Position numbers and translations under genes: made by a program
Part shown: positions 34,264-42,409 of the stretch, piece by piece
Position numbering within the stretch: position 1 is the stretch's first letter
How the letters are laid out: each line of letters opens with the position of its first letter
The notes under the pieces: generated by a model
What the model was told of the DNA's origin: nothing
Databases searched by the model: none
The model's input: only the letters and a program-made list of their open reading frames with translations
Assembly (NCBI GenBank): GCA_035620895.1
Contig: DASPFY010000004.1
Location: forward strand, 124,001 to 188,000
Direction: 5' to 3'
Length of the DNA: 64,000 bases
Origin: TA-21 sp035620895
Lineage (GTDB): Archaea; Thermoproteota; Nitrososphaeria; Nitrososphaerales; Nitrososphaeraceae

Positions 34264-34454
34264 GAAGAAATGATTTTTTTTCCTAAATTTTTGTTTTTCT
34301 AATTGAAGACAATTGATCATTGAAAGGAGGCACCTGAAATACTACTTACAGGAAAATTTGAAGTAAATGGTGTTTTGGACCTTTCTTGAATAATTAACCC
34401 AGTTTAGCGTTATTCTATGAAAACCTTATCTGCAATGAACGCATTAATAATAAC

Positions 34455-34607
34455 ATGTCTACTGAGCAGTCAAGTAAAGCTGCTGAAGGGCAAAATAAAT
34501 GGAAATGTCAAATTTGTGGAAAGTCATTCGATAATGTAGATATGTTAAATTACCACAATCTACTTGAGCACAGCGAACACAAAAGACCGCCAATCGGAAT
34601 AGGATAA
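34455..34607 (+). CDS. Small one-finger C2H2 protein
   Basis: This 50-residue protein opens MSTEQSSKAAEGQNKWKCQ and carries one C2H2 finger (CQICGKSFDNVDMLNYHNLLEH), followed by a short tail ending PPIGIG. It is too short for common ORF cut-offs but has a clear finger with correct C-x2-C-x12-H-x4-H spacing. The ATG is at 34455. It is the first of three small finger genes between 34455 and 36169. Confidence 0.8.
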   Translation: MSTEQSSKAAEGQNKWKCQICGKSFDNVDMLNYHNLLEHSEHKRPPIGIG

Positions 34608-34712
34608 AGCATCTTTTTGTTTTTTTACGCCTGTTTTATGCTCTATTCTAACGTGTTCAAACTTTGACCTAAGTTAGCAATTTTTATTACTCCTGAAGGT
34701 ACTATATCTCAG

Positions 34713-34859
34713 ATGTTTGGTAAGGCGAAGTGTAAATTATGCGGCCAAAGAGTCAGATTTGCTCTTAGACACTTGAATCAAAAACATCCAGAGATATTAG
34801 ATGATAAAGATGTTGTAAAGTTAAAAATGGAAAATATTATGAAAAAATACTTTACATAG
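34713..34859 (+). CDS. Small CxxC...HxxxxH zinc-finger protein
   Basis: The 48-residue protein starts MFGKAKCKLCGQRVRFALRH and continues LNQKHPEIL, giving a C-x2-C-x9-H-x4-H finger with a shortened linker, followed by a charged helix (DDKDVVKLKMENIMKKYFT). It lies 105 bases after the previous finger gene and runs to a TAG at 34859. Likely a nucleic-acid or protein contact module; function unknown. Confidence 0.75.
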   Translation: MFGKAKCKLCGQRVRFALRHLNQKHPEILDDKDVVKLKMENIMKKYFT

Positions 34860-35018
34860 TAATAGATGAATTTGGTAGATATTCTTGAATACTTATGGCC
34901 CCACTAAAAAGCTCGAATGTTTTGTACGTAAAATATTGAAAAAGATGAATTATATGAATTTCAGGAAGCAATCTATAGCAAAACTCGAAAAAATGGAGGA
35001 GAAAATGAATCCGATTAT

Positions 35019-35663
35019 ATGAAAATAGAAAGCGCTCTAAGGGATCAGTATAGAAAGTTAGCCAAAGACCAGGGCTATCGTAGCAGGTCTTCATACAAAC
35101 TATTGGAGATAAACAAAAAACATGATTTATTAAAACAAAATGATACCATTTTGGATATTGGTTGTGCGCCAGGTGGATGGTTGCAAGTGTCAAAAAAACT
35201 TTCGGATCCAAATGGAAAGATTGTTGGTATTGACATAGAACCCACTCAACCTATTACTGGAATCTCAACAATGCGAGTAGACATAGAGGATCCAAATGTC
35301 GTGGAAATCATAAAGAAAAAATTTCCATTTTCATTTGATGTAGTATTGTCTGATCTATCTCCAAATGTCAGTGGAATATGGCATTATGATCATGAAAGAC
35401 AAATATCACTTACCCTGGTTGCATTGCAGATTTCGACAAAACTTTTGAAAAAAGGAGGAAATGCGGTATTCAAGATCTTTGAGGGGAGACAATCAGGTGA
35501 TGTTAAAAAACAGGCATCCAAAGTATTTTTGAAAGTAACAGCATGTAAACCAAAGGCGAGCAGACAAAAAAGTAGTGAATTTTATCTTGTTTGTTCATCA
35601 TTTAAGGGAAGTCACACTTCACTAATTAACGAGACGAAAGTTTTAGGGTTGAAGGTTGACTAA
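35019..35663 (+). CDS. rlmE: Ribosomal RNA 2'-O-methyltransferase RlmE (FtsJ/RrmJ family)
   Basis: RlmE-type enzymes methylate the 2'-OH of a uridine in 23S rRNA, with SAM as donor. The K-D-K-E catalytic tetrad regions are visible: YRSRSSYKLLEI (Lys), DVVLSDLSPNVSG (Asp), NAVFKIFEG (Lys) and SSEFYLVC (Glu), with SAM-binding DIGCAPGGWLQV. The length of 214 residues is normal. The frame is open for 34 codons upstream but offers no ATG, GTG or TTG there, so ATG 35019 is the start. Confidence 0.94.
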   Translation: MKIESALRDQYRKLAKDQGYRSRSSYKLLEINKKHDLLKQNDTILDIGCAPGGWLQVSKKLSDPNGKIVGIDIEPTQPITGISTMRVDIEDPNVVEIIKKKFPFSFDVVLSDLSPNVSGIWHYDHERQISLTLVALQISTKLLKKGGNAVFKIFEGRQSGDVKKQASKVFLKVTACKPKASRQKSSEFYLVCSSFKGSHTSLINETKVLGLKVD

Positions 35664-35669
35664 AAAAGG

Positions 35670-35828
35670 TTAGAGTGACTCTCCAACTCCCGGAGTTTCC
35701 TTTTCAAGTTTGGCAATTTTCTTTGCTAGATTCTCCATAGTTCCTGGGATATGACATTTGCACATACAATCCACACATTCGAGGTGCCTATTGCTTTTAC
35801 AGTCACCTGAAATGGAGGTAGCACTCAT
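35670..35828 (-). CDS. Cysteine-rich small protein
   Basis: A 52-residue protein starts MSATSISGDCKSNRHLECVD and contains CVDCMCKCHIPGTMENLAKK, five cysteines with two histidines nearby, a likely metal site, followed by a charged helix. The frame continues upstream to an ATG at 35900 with a hydrophobic but improbable extension, so the internal ATG at 35828 is preferred. It is convergent with rlmE with six bases between stops. Confidence 0.65.
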   Translation of the reverse strand: MSATSISGDCKSNRHLECVDCMCKCHIPGTMENLAKKIAKLEKETPGVGESL

Positions 35829-36013
35829 TAACAGTGAGAATAGAATAATACGTATTATAGTCTTTTCTTGAATCCATTTAGGATTTTGGCATATTCGCAC
35901 TTTTTTACGTTAAAATCAACTACTTAATACTTTAGAAAGATTTTATTTAATGAATAATATGTAACTTCCTACCTTATTGCTTAAATTGCATGTTTTATAG
36001 TTGAATTTGAGCA

Positions 36014-36169
36014 ATGAAGAATTATGATCTAAGATCAATTTGGATTTGTAAGGAATGTAGATCTACATTTTCATTTCGTTCTGATGTTGAAGAACATGTC
36101 GAAAAAATGGGACATAACAACATTAATGAGTACGATATGAAGTCTGGGAAACTCCTAAGTGAAGATTAG
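36014..36169 (+). CDS. Small C2H2-type zinc-finger protein
   Basis: The 51-residue protein begins MKNYDLRSIWICKECRSTF and has a C-x2-C-x12-H-x5-H finger (CKECRSTFSFRSDVEEHVEKMGH), then NNINEYDMKSGKLLSED. The ATG at 36014 is preceded by an AT-rich stretch. It sits just upstream of tRNA-Ser. Confidence 0.75.
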   Translation: MKNYDLRSIWICKECRSTFSFRSDVEEHVEKMGHNNINEYDMKSGKLLSED

Positions 36170-36221
36170 ATTCTAAAAATAAAGTTTTCAAGTTCATGTT
36201 ATTTTGGGATTTAATTAATAC

Positions 36222-36232
36222 TTAATATAAAG
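36222..36232 (+). promoter_or_regulatory. TATA box of tRNA-Ser
   Basis: TTAATATAAAG is centred about 27 bases before the first base of the tRNA, the standard distance for an archaeal tRNA promoter. Confidence 0.5.
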
Positions 36233-36253
36233 AAAAAATTGAGTAGATTCTAA

Positions 36254-36355
36254 GCCGGGGTCGCCTAGCCTGGTAGGGCGCAAGCCTGGAATCAATTGTT
36301 TATCGAAAGCTTGTGACCTGTGAAGGTCTCGAGGGTTCAAATCCCTCTCCCGGCG
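36254..36355 (+). tRNA. tRNA-Ser(GGA) with a 16-base intron
   Basis: The acceptor stem GCCGGGG pairs with TCCCGGC, and discriminator G73 is typical of serine. The T arm GAGGG-TTCAAAT-CCCTC is perfect, and a long variable arm (GACC...GGTC) marks a class II tRNA. The anticodon stem CAAGC pairs with GCTTG only if 16 bases (36292-36307) are removed after position 37, leaving loop CTGGAAA with anticodon GGA at 36288-36290. The mature length is 86. CCA is not encoded. The exact cut may shift by a base because of adjacent A residues. Confidence 0.9.
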
Positions 36356-36409
36356 CTTTAATCTAGATTTCATGTGGCATCCCTAAAACCGAAGATAATC
36401 TCATCACTA

Positions 36410-36559
36410 ATTCTAGAAAACTAAGCCCATCATATTTTTTGGTACTCAAATACAATTGGCACAATTAATAGTATTAAAACAGTTTAATTCAGATGTTGGA
36501 GATAAGACTCATCATAGTTAAAGTACATGTTTTGGCGATCCGCAAGTTTTATTAGTATT
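36410..36559. repeat. 150-bp direct repeat, copy 1, upstream of RTX gene
   Basis: This stretch recurs at 37361-37510 with only two mismatches (137 contiguous identical bases from 36423 to 36559). It lies immediately before the RTX-repeat gene and ends 20 bases before its ATG. It contains AT-rich sequence but no ORF and probably carries the promoter and leader. Presence before both secreted-protein genes suggests shared control or a copied promoter. Confidence 0.95.
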
Positions 36560-36579
36560 ATGGATGTTGTAGGTATGAG

Positions 36580-37359
36580 ATGTATAGGATTATTAGTAGT
36601 GGAATGATATTTGTTGCGATAGCTGCAATGTTAAGTTCTTCAGGGTCGTCATTTGTTTCGAATGTATGGGCAGACGACATAGTAGGAGATGATGATGATA
36701 ATTTTTTGCCTGGCACTAATGATGAAGACAGTATCTGGGGCTTGGACGGCGATGACGTTATATGGGGAAAATCAGATAGTGATAACCTTTACGGAATGGA
36801 TGATGATGATTTTATCAATGGAAATAGCGGCGGTGATTTTATTTTAGGTGGACGTGGTGATGATATTATTGAAGGTAACAGAGGTGATGATGAGATAGAC
36901 GGTGGAAGAAATACCGACATAATTCAGGGTAATAGCGGCGATGATGACATAACTGGTGGGAGAGGTAACGATGTAATAGAGGGAAATGGTGGAGAGGATA
37001 CGATTTATGGAGAAGAAGGAAGAGATTGGATAGCAGGTGGCGATGATGATGATTTTCTATTTGGAAATGAAGATCGTGATAGATTAAAAGGTCGTTCAGG
37101 TGCTGACCACATAGCAGGAGGAAGCGGCGACGATAGACTATGGGGAGGAAACAACAGAGACGATCTCATTGGTGGTAAAGGAGATGATTATTTGCATGGG
37201 GGTACAGGAAACGATGACCTGAAGGCAGGTTCAGGGGACGATATCCTTAGAGGAGGTCCTGGGGCTGATGAATTTGACTGCGGAAGTGGTGATGATGAAA
37301 TATTAGATTATGACGAAGATGAAGGTGACGACAAAGAAGATGACTGCGAAGACTTTTAG
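36580..37359 (+). CDS. Secreted RTX-type calcium-binding repeat protein
   Basis: This 259-residue protein has a signal peptide (hydrophobic residues 8-28, end near VWA) followed by about twenty nine-residue RTX repeats of the GGxGxDxUx kind, such as GGRGDDIIEG and GGSGDDRLWG. Each binds calcium between turns of a parallel beta-roll. The Asp/Gly content is very high. The C-terminus has two cysteines (EFDCGSGDDE and DDCEDF) that could form a disulfide. No enzymatic domain is attached. The protein is probably a calcium-folded surface or extracellular protein. It is flanked on both sides by the 150-bp repeat. Confidence 0.9.
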   Translation: MYRIISSGMIFVAIAAMLSSSGSSFVSNVWADDIVGDDDDNFLPGTNDEDSIWGLDGDDVIWGKSDSDNLYGMDDDDFINGNSGGDFILGGRGDDIIEGNRGDDEIDGGRNTDIIQGNSGDDDITGGRGNDVIEGNGGEDTIYGEEGRDWIAGGDDDDFLFGNEDRDRLKGRSGADHIAGGSGDDRLWGGNNRDDLIGGKGDDYLHGGTGNDDLKAGSGDDILRGGPGADEFDCGSGDDEILDYDEDEGDDKEDDCEDF

Positions 37360-37360
37360 T

Positions 37361-37510
37361 ATTCTAGAAATCCAAGCCCATCATATTTTTTGGTACTCAA
37401 ATACAATTGGCACAATTAATAGTATTAAAACAGTTTAATTCAGATGTTGGAGATAAGACTCATCATAGTTAAAGTACATGTTTTGGCGATCCGCAAGTTT
37501 TATTAGTATT
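37361..37510. repeat. 150-bp direct repeat, copy 2, upstream of the sequon-rich secreted protein
   Basis: This is the second copy of the element at 36410. It begins one base after the TAG stop of the RTX gene and ends 18 bases before the start used for the next gene. It differs from copy 1 at two positions near its left end (two of three bases at 37371-37373). The period between copies is 951 bases, exactly the RTX gene plus one copy. Confidence 0.95.
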
Positions 37511-37528
37511 GTATAATTTATTGATGTC

Positions 37529-38647
37529 GTGTCAAATATGAATAGAGACAAGAATTTAATGACGTATGGTTTTGTTAGTGTATTATTATTAGCATCATTT
37601 TTGATGACTGTGCCTGCGATTCAATATCGAACAATTTTTGCTCAAACAGAAGGTGAAGCTCCTGATGTAAATGTCACGGAGGAGATCATAGAAAATGCGA
37701 CAGATACCGAAATACCACCGTTTGAGAGCGAAAATGCTACATTCGTCCCGCGGTCGGAGAGTGAAAGGGAAGCACCACCCGTACCTCCTGATGCAATTAA
37801 AGGCGACGAGTTGCCTGATGAAATGCCAGTGAAAGACCCTGATAGTCAACCACTTTCCGTTTCAAATAGAACTGAGTTATTAGAAATACTACCTGCAAAC
37901 TCAACAAAAATAATAGAACATGTTAATGAAGATTTGAAAAATAGTACTGGCGAAGGTTTGCTTCCACCTGCAATTCTGGATAAGATTTTATCAGGTGAAG
38001 GTCAAGGCAATGATACTATTCTAGACATTTCTACCCCTGAAGAACTCGATGAAATTAAGAACTTCTCAGACGTTACAACAAATCAGACTACTGAAGAAGC
38101 TATGGAGGAAGGGGAACCTATTTCCATATCTAATGTTACAAACGCAACAGCCCCAGACGAATTACCTGATGAAGGAATGATGAATGCCACAAATGCAACC
38201 GATACAGAGACATCATCCGAAGAACAAGATGGAGAAGAGGAACAAGCTCAAGCAGGTGCAGAAACTAATATGACAAACGCTACTGGTGGAGAATCACCGG
38301 CTGAGGAAAGGGAAGAACAAGAACAAGCTCAGACTGCAGAAGAAACTCAGGCAGGAGAAGCAGTCAATATTACGAATGCTACTGGTGGAGAATCACCGGC
38401 TGAGGAAAGGGAAGAACAAGAACAAGCTGAACAGGAAGAAGAGCAAGAACAAACCCAAGCAAGTGTAGAACAACAGCAAGAAGACACTGAAGATGGAGAA
38501 GAGCAAGAACAGGCAGTTACAAATGCCACAGTACGTGAAGGAATACTTAACGCAACCAATGTTACCAGTATGTTAAACGCTACTGGCTTAGAAGATCAAG
38601 CTGAAGATTCAGAAGATAGTCCTGAAGACGAGTCTGAAGACGAATAG
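37529..38647 (+). CDS. Secreted acidic sequon-rich protein
   Basis: The protein has 372 residues. A signal peptide (LMTYGFVSVLLLASFLMTVPA, likely end at FAQ) precedes a low-complexity acidic body rich in Glu, Gln, Asn, Thr and Ala. I count 21 N-glycosylation sequons (NxS/T), many as paired NVTNAT or NATNVT. A 51-base perfect internal repeat (38279-38329 and 38378-38428) encodes ATGGESPAEEREEQEQA twice. There is no recognised domain. It is probably a heavily glycosylated extracellular or cell-surface protein. The start is GTG at 37529, with an in-frame ATG at 37538 as alternative. Confidence 0.8.
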   Translation: MSNMNRDKNLMTYGFVSVLLLASFLMTVPAIQYRTIFAQTEGEAPDVNVTEEIIENATDTEIPPFESENATFVPRSESEREAPPVPPDAIKGDELPDEMPVKDPDSQPLSVSNRTELLEILPANSTKIIEHVNEDLKNSTGEGLLPPAILDKILSGEGQGNDTILDISTPEELDEIKNFSDVTTNQTTEEAMEEGEPISISNVTNATAPDELPDEGMMNATNATDTETSSEEQDGEEEQAQAGAETNMTNATGGESPAEEREEQEQAQTAEETQAGEAVNITNATGGESPAEEREEQEQAEQEEEQEQTQASVEQQQEDTEDGEEQEQAVTNATVREGILNATNVTSMLNATGLEDQAEDSEDSPEDESEDE

Positions 38648-38725
38648 TCCTCTATAGGATTTGATAAAACAGAAAACTATACAAGATAAAACACAAAGAA
38701 CCAATAAGTCTAGACGGCTAATTTT

Positions 38726-39727
38726 TTATTTTTTATCCGGATTTTTATTACTCTTCCAACCACGTGGATAGGTATCAGGCTTCATTATCAATCTCTTAAT
38801 ATTGAACGCAATTCCTTTGTCATTTTCCCTAATTTCTTCTGAATTCATATTGGCTTCACCTAAAGCAACAATTTCTCCTTTTAATGAATAGATTGCAACT
38901 AAATTTCCTTTTTGGATGTTTTTATCAATCGCAACTATACCGGGAATTGCCGCTTGGGCTCCATGACAAAGAGCATCTACAGCAGAATCTTTTACTGCAA
39001 CAGACAGGACTCCTTCAAGTGCCACTTCAATTGGTCTGATAATTGAGCGAATTTTTTCCTCTTTCTTTGTCTCCTTAAATGTCTCTACAGCATCAACTAA
39101 ATCATGCAGCCTCACTAGATTATCGGGAGATTCTGAAAAAACACTTACCCTTGTCCTCCGTAATTCAAACATAGTAGCTCCTGTCCCAAGAATCTCCCCG
39201 ATATCATAAACCAGTTTTCTAATGTAAGTCCCTGCCTCACACAGCACACGTAACAGAAGTATGTTGTCTACACTTTCTAGCCTTTGTAATTCATATATTC
39301 GTCTAACACGTGTGGATCTTTTGACAGATGATCGCTGAGGAGGCCTTTGGTAAATCTCTCCAGTAAATTGTCCAAGCACGCTATCAATTAAACCAAGGTC
39401 CTTTTGCTGATGAATCCTCGCAATAGCATAGTATTCTTTTGGTCCTAACAAAAGGATTGATAGTGCTTTGGTAGCATCCCCTAGTCCGATTGGTAGAAGA
39501 CCGGTAGTACCTGGATCGAGAGTACCACTGTGTCCCGCCTTAGTTATACCAAGGATTCTCTTTGTCCAAGCAACCAATTCATGGCTAGTAGGTCCTGAAG
39601 GTTTATCCAACAAGATAATTCCATTATCCAAAAGAACGTCCAATGGTCTAGAATCAGGATGATGACCATACTTTGTGCTAGTAACATCATCATTTATGAT
39701 CTCTAATGCATCTAGTCTCAATGTCAT
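38726..39727 (-). CDS. cbf5: tRNA/rRNA pseudouridine synthase Cbf5 (H/ACA RNP)
   Basis: Cbf5 is the catalytic protein of archaeal H/ACA RNPs and makes pseudouridine in rRNA guided by small RNAs; it can also act as TruB. The catalytic Asp71 is in GHSGTLDPGTTGLLPI, preceded by LLDKPSGPTSHELVAW. A PUA domain forms the C-terminus (VDALCHGAQAAIPGIVAI, GNLVAIYSLKGEIVALG). The length of 333 residues matches archaeal Cbf5. It lies last in the minus-strand ribosomal operon, 17 bases after cmk. Confidence 0.94.
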   Translation of the reverse strand: MTLRLDALEIINDDVTSTKYGHHPDSRPLDVLLDNGIILLDKPSGPTSHELVAWTKRILGITKAGHSGTLDPGTTGLLPIGLGDATKALSILLLGPKEYYAIARIHQQKDLGLIDSVLGQFTGEIYQRPPQRSSVKRSTRVRRIYELQRLESVDNILLLRVLCEAGTYIRKLVYDIGEILGTGATMFELRRTRVSVFSESPDNLVRLHDLVDAVETFKETKKEEKIRSIIRPIEVALEGVLSVAVKDSAVDALCHGAQAAIPGIVAIDKNIQKGNLVAIYSLKGEIVALGEANMNSEEIRENDKGIAFNIKRLIMKPDTYPRGWKSNKNPDKK

Positions 39728-39743
39728 TTTGTGTCCTAGTATA

Positions 39744-40328
39744 CTACTGAATCGTCATCTTCTTTATAATTTCCTTACACAAATAAACAAGTGAATCAAG
39801 CGAGAGAAGTTCAGTATTAATCATGAAATCAAATACTTCAAAATTTTTTCCGAACTCTGAACCATAAATTTTCTTGTAGATTTTTTTATTTTCCCTATCC
39901 CTCATCTTTACAATGTCGAGAGCCTCTACTATTGTGATTTTGTCGCGTATTGACATTCTTTCAGATCTTTTTCGCTGAGAAGCACTTAGCCAGAAACTTA
40001 TTGGTTCACTTGTTAACCAAGGAAGTGTATGACTAGCAATAATAACGTTACCTTTCTTAGCAATCTTAATTAATTTTTCATCCACCTGCCTGTCAAAAAT
40101 TGAGTTCTTCTTACGTTCTTTCATAAAACCTATCGCTTCATTAGAATCCCACCAATCATTTCCGGATATCGTGTAGCCTTGTTGACGGGCTATTTCCTTC
40201 AGGATGTCACCCCCATTATACAACTTGAATCCGAATTCCCCTGCAAGAGCTTGGGCCAGTGTAGTCTTGCCGACAGCTGCACTCCCTGAAATAACTACAC
40301 TAATATTCTGTATATTATTAGATTCCAA
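39744..40328 (-). CDS. cmk: Cytidylate kinase (archaeal type)
   Basis: This kinase phosphorylates CMP and dCMP. The P-loop is SGSAAVGKTTLAQALAGEFGF (Walker A with SAAVGKTT), followed by the CMP-site segment YNGGDILKEIARQQGY and RKKNSIFDRQVDEKL. Its length of 194 residues fits archaeal Cmk. The start is TTG at 40328. The secY-adk-cmk order, followed by cbf5, is a known conserved archaeal arrangement. Confidence 0.9.
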   Translation of the reverse strand: MESNNIQNISVVISGSAAVGKTTLAQALAGEFGFKLYNGGDILKEIARQQGYTISGNDWWDSNEAIGFMKERKKNSIFDRQVDEKLIKIAKKGNVIIASHTLPWLTSEPISFWLSASQRKRSERMSIRDKITIVEALDIVKMRDRENKKIYKKIYGSEFGKNFEVFDFMINTELLSLDSLVYLCKEIIKKMTIQ

Positions 40329-40401
40329 TTCTTTGTCACGCTCTGTTATATTGTCAACCCAATATCAATATCTATGTTACCCGCATTTTGATATTTGTCA
40401 A

Positions 40402-40992
40402 TCAGGGAGATTTCTCTAGTAATTCCACCAAAAGTGATGTGGCAGAATCTATCATGTTGTCATGGTTATAAATAATTTCAAATGGAGCACCTGTCAAAAT
40501 AGAAAGCGATGAAATCATGGACAAAGAAACTTCTATATCCCTTTTTATTTCGTCATCTGAAATCAAATCTCTTGTCCTCGTACTGTCATTTTTTCTTCTA
40601 TTTAGAATTTCTTCGGAATTTGCAGTTATCAAAATAAGTCTTTCAGGATTTAGCTTTAAAATAAGACTCATTGGTAATCCCGGATAATAACCTGATTGTG
40701 TTTTTATAAAAAGATGGGTATCAACAACTACTATTGAATCATTCAGGCTCGAAATATGATCAGCGGTCATATTTTGTAATCTTTGCTGTACGTCTATCGT
40801 TTGTTTTCTTATCTGATCTCTATCATTTATTCCCAATTTTTTAGCTTCCTCAAACATAACAGAACCAAAAACCACTGTGTTCAAGGTCATTCCTTTTTTG
40901 AGTAACGTTGCTATAGCATTAGAAATTATTGTGCTCTTTCCTACTCCAGGAACACCAACAATGATAACTGTTTTTTTTCTAGGTCCTTCCAA
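40402..40992 (-). CDS. adkA: Archaeal adenylate kinase AdkA
   Basis: AdkA converts ATP and AMP to two ADP. The P-loop GVPGVGKSTIISNA is followed by FGSVMFEEAKKLGI, and IRKQTIDVQQRLQ is characteristic of the archaeal group. It has 196 residues. The start TTG at 40992 lies inside the end of secY, with a 14-base overlap, supporting co-transcription with the translocon gene. Confidence 0.92.
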   Translation of the reverse strand: MEGPRKKTVIIVGVPGVGKSTIISNAIATLLKKGMTLNTVVFGSVMFEEAKKLGINDRDQIRKQTIDVQQRLQNMTADHISSLNDSIVVVDTHLFIKTQSGYYPGLPMSLILKLNPERLILITANSEEILNRRKNDSTRTRDLISDDEIKRDIEVSLSMISSLSILTGAPFEIIYNHDNMIDSATSLLVELLEKSP

Positions 40993-42409
40993 GGAGTGCC
41001 GCCAATTTAGGCATATGGATGTCTACTTGTTCTCGGACTAGGAGGTTATAATAATTAACCAATATATCGACCATAAGCAGTATACCAATTCCCGTACCAA
41101 ATACATTTAATACATTTGACACTGATGCCAAGAGTCCGATTATTATCCCTCCCGCTATAGTAACAGCTGGTATGTACTTATTCAGTAGCGTCTGCACTGA
41201 ACTTTGAGTTCGTCTAAAGCCTGGAACCTGAACATCTGCATCCAACAAATTCTTTGCTGCCGCCTTTGCAGATAATCCACCTAATTCCACCCACAGTCTA
41301 CCAAATACGGTAACAATAGCTGTCATAAATATGATATACAGTATTGTCCTTACCGGATCATTAAGCGCATTTTCAAAACTGTTGGGAGATGTGGTATAAT
41401 ACAAGACTCCACCAGTTGGTTGTTGTGAACTTTGTGGATCGAACTGGGCAATCCCGTTAAACAATGGATTTGAATTGTCAGGATTATAGTTTGCCCATAG
41501 CATCTGTCCCATGAACACAGCGTTTGCTAGTAATGCCGAGGCCAAAATAACCGGGATGTTAGACGTATATAGCAATTTTATGGGATATACAGCAGTAAAC
41601 CCTCGATATTTTGTAGAGACTATAGGTATATCCACATGAATACCCTGAGTGTACACGAGTGCCAAAAGAACTAAGGAGGTAACTATTAGACCAAAAATAC
41701 TAGGGAGCTGACCGCTTCTAAAGAGTGCGTCTGAGATGTCTCCGTTAATAGCTGAATCTATGATGAATGGAATTACTCCCACCGGTCCATCTTGTGCAGG
41801 TACCGGACTGAATATACTCCATAAAATTCCCTGAGCAACTCCTGCCATAATAAAAAGACTGATACCAGAACCTAGTCCCCATCCCTTTTGAATTAGTTCG
41901 TCAAGGTACATTACAACAATACTGGCCCCAATAAGTTGTCCAATCAAGATAGGAATAAGACTAGGATGAGCCAACAAACCTCCATATACACTAACACCAT
42001 AAAGTGCACCCTCTGCAATAATGACGATAATAGTAACTATCTTTGTTGCTGATGTGAAGAGAGACCTATCATCTGGGTCCTTGAAATTTAGCTTAATTAA
42101 CTCTGAGCCCTTTAATAGCTGCATCAACAGTCCTGCAGTAACGATTGGACCTATTCCTAATTCTAGTAATGTTCCTTGTTGTGCAGCAAATATGACTCTC
42201 GCAAATGCCAAGAAATCAAATTGCGGTGAATCTGTTACTCCATAAAGTGGAATTTGACCCATAACAAGGTATGCAAATAATGCAATTCCGCACCAAATGA
42301 ATTTCTCACTTAATCCAATTTTCTTTTTAGGCTTCTCAACTTGAGGAATGTAAGCCGAGACTTTCTTGACTACTGTTCTTACAATACTTTCATTGTGCAC
42401 TGTGGTCAT
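40979..42409 (-). CDS. secY: Protein translocase subunit SecY
   Basis: SecY is the membrane pore of the Sec translocon. The 476-residue protein contains about ten hydrophobic segments, the plug region and the cytosolic loop KYRGFTAVYPIKLLYTSNIPVIL. The archaeal large extracellular insertion between TM7 and TM8 contains FDPQSSQQPTGGVLYY. It starts inside the L15 gene by 20 bases. Its length and context at the end of the spc-type operon are as expected. Confidence 0.96.
   Translation of the reverse strand: MTTVHNESIVRTVVKKVSAYIPQVEKPKKKIGLSEKFIWCGIALFAYLVMGQIPLYGVTDSPQFDFLAFARVIFAAQQGTLLELGIGPIVTAGLLMQLLKGSELIKLNFKDPDDRSLFTSATKIVTIIVIIAEGALYGVSVYGGLLAHPSLIPILIGQLIGASIVVMYLDELIQKGWGLGSGISLFIMAGVAQGILWSIFSPVPAQDGPVGVIPFIIDSAINGDISDALFRSGQLPSIFGLIVTSLVLLALVYTQGIHVDIPIVSTKYRGFTAVYPIKLLYTSNIPVILASALLANAVFMGQMLWANYNPDNSNPLFNGIAQFDPQSSQQPTGGVLYYTTSPNSFENALNDPVRTILYIIFMTAIVTVFGRLWVELGGLSAKAAAKNLLDADVQVPGFRRTQSSVQTLLNKYIPAVTIAGGIIIGLLASVSNVLNVFGTGIGILLMVDILVNYYNLLVREQVDIHMPKLAALLGRT

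Noticed and set aside
34264..34320. N-terminal extension of L40e
   Set aside because: The family starts at MPITDASKK; the 19 extra residues match nothing in L40e.
35829..35900. Hydrophobic N-terminal extension of the cysteine-rich protein at 35670
   Set aside because: The extension has no clear signal-peptide form, and the shorter ATG gives a compact cysteine protein; kept only as an alternative.
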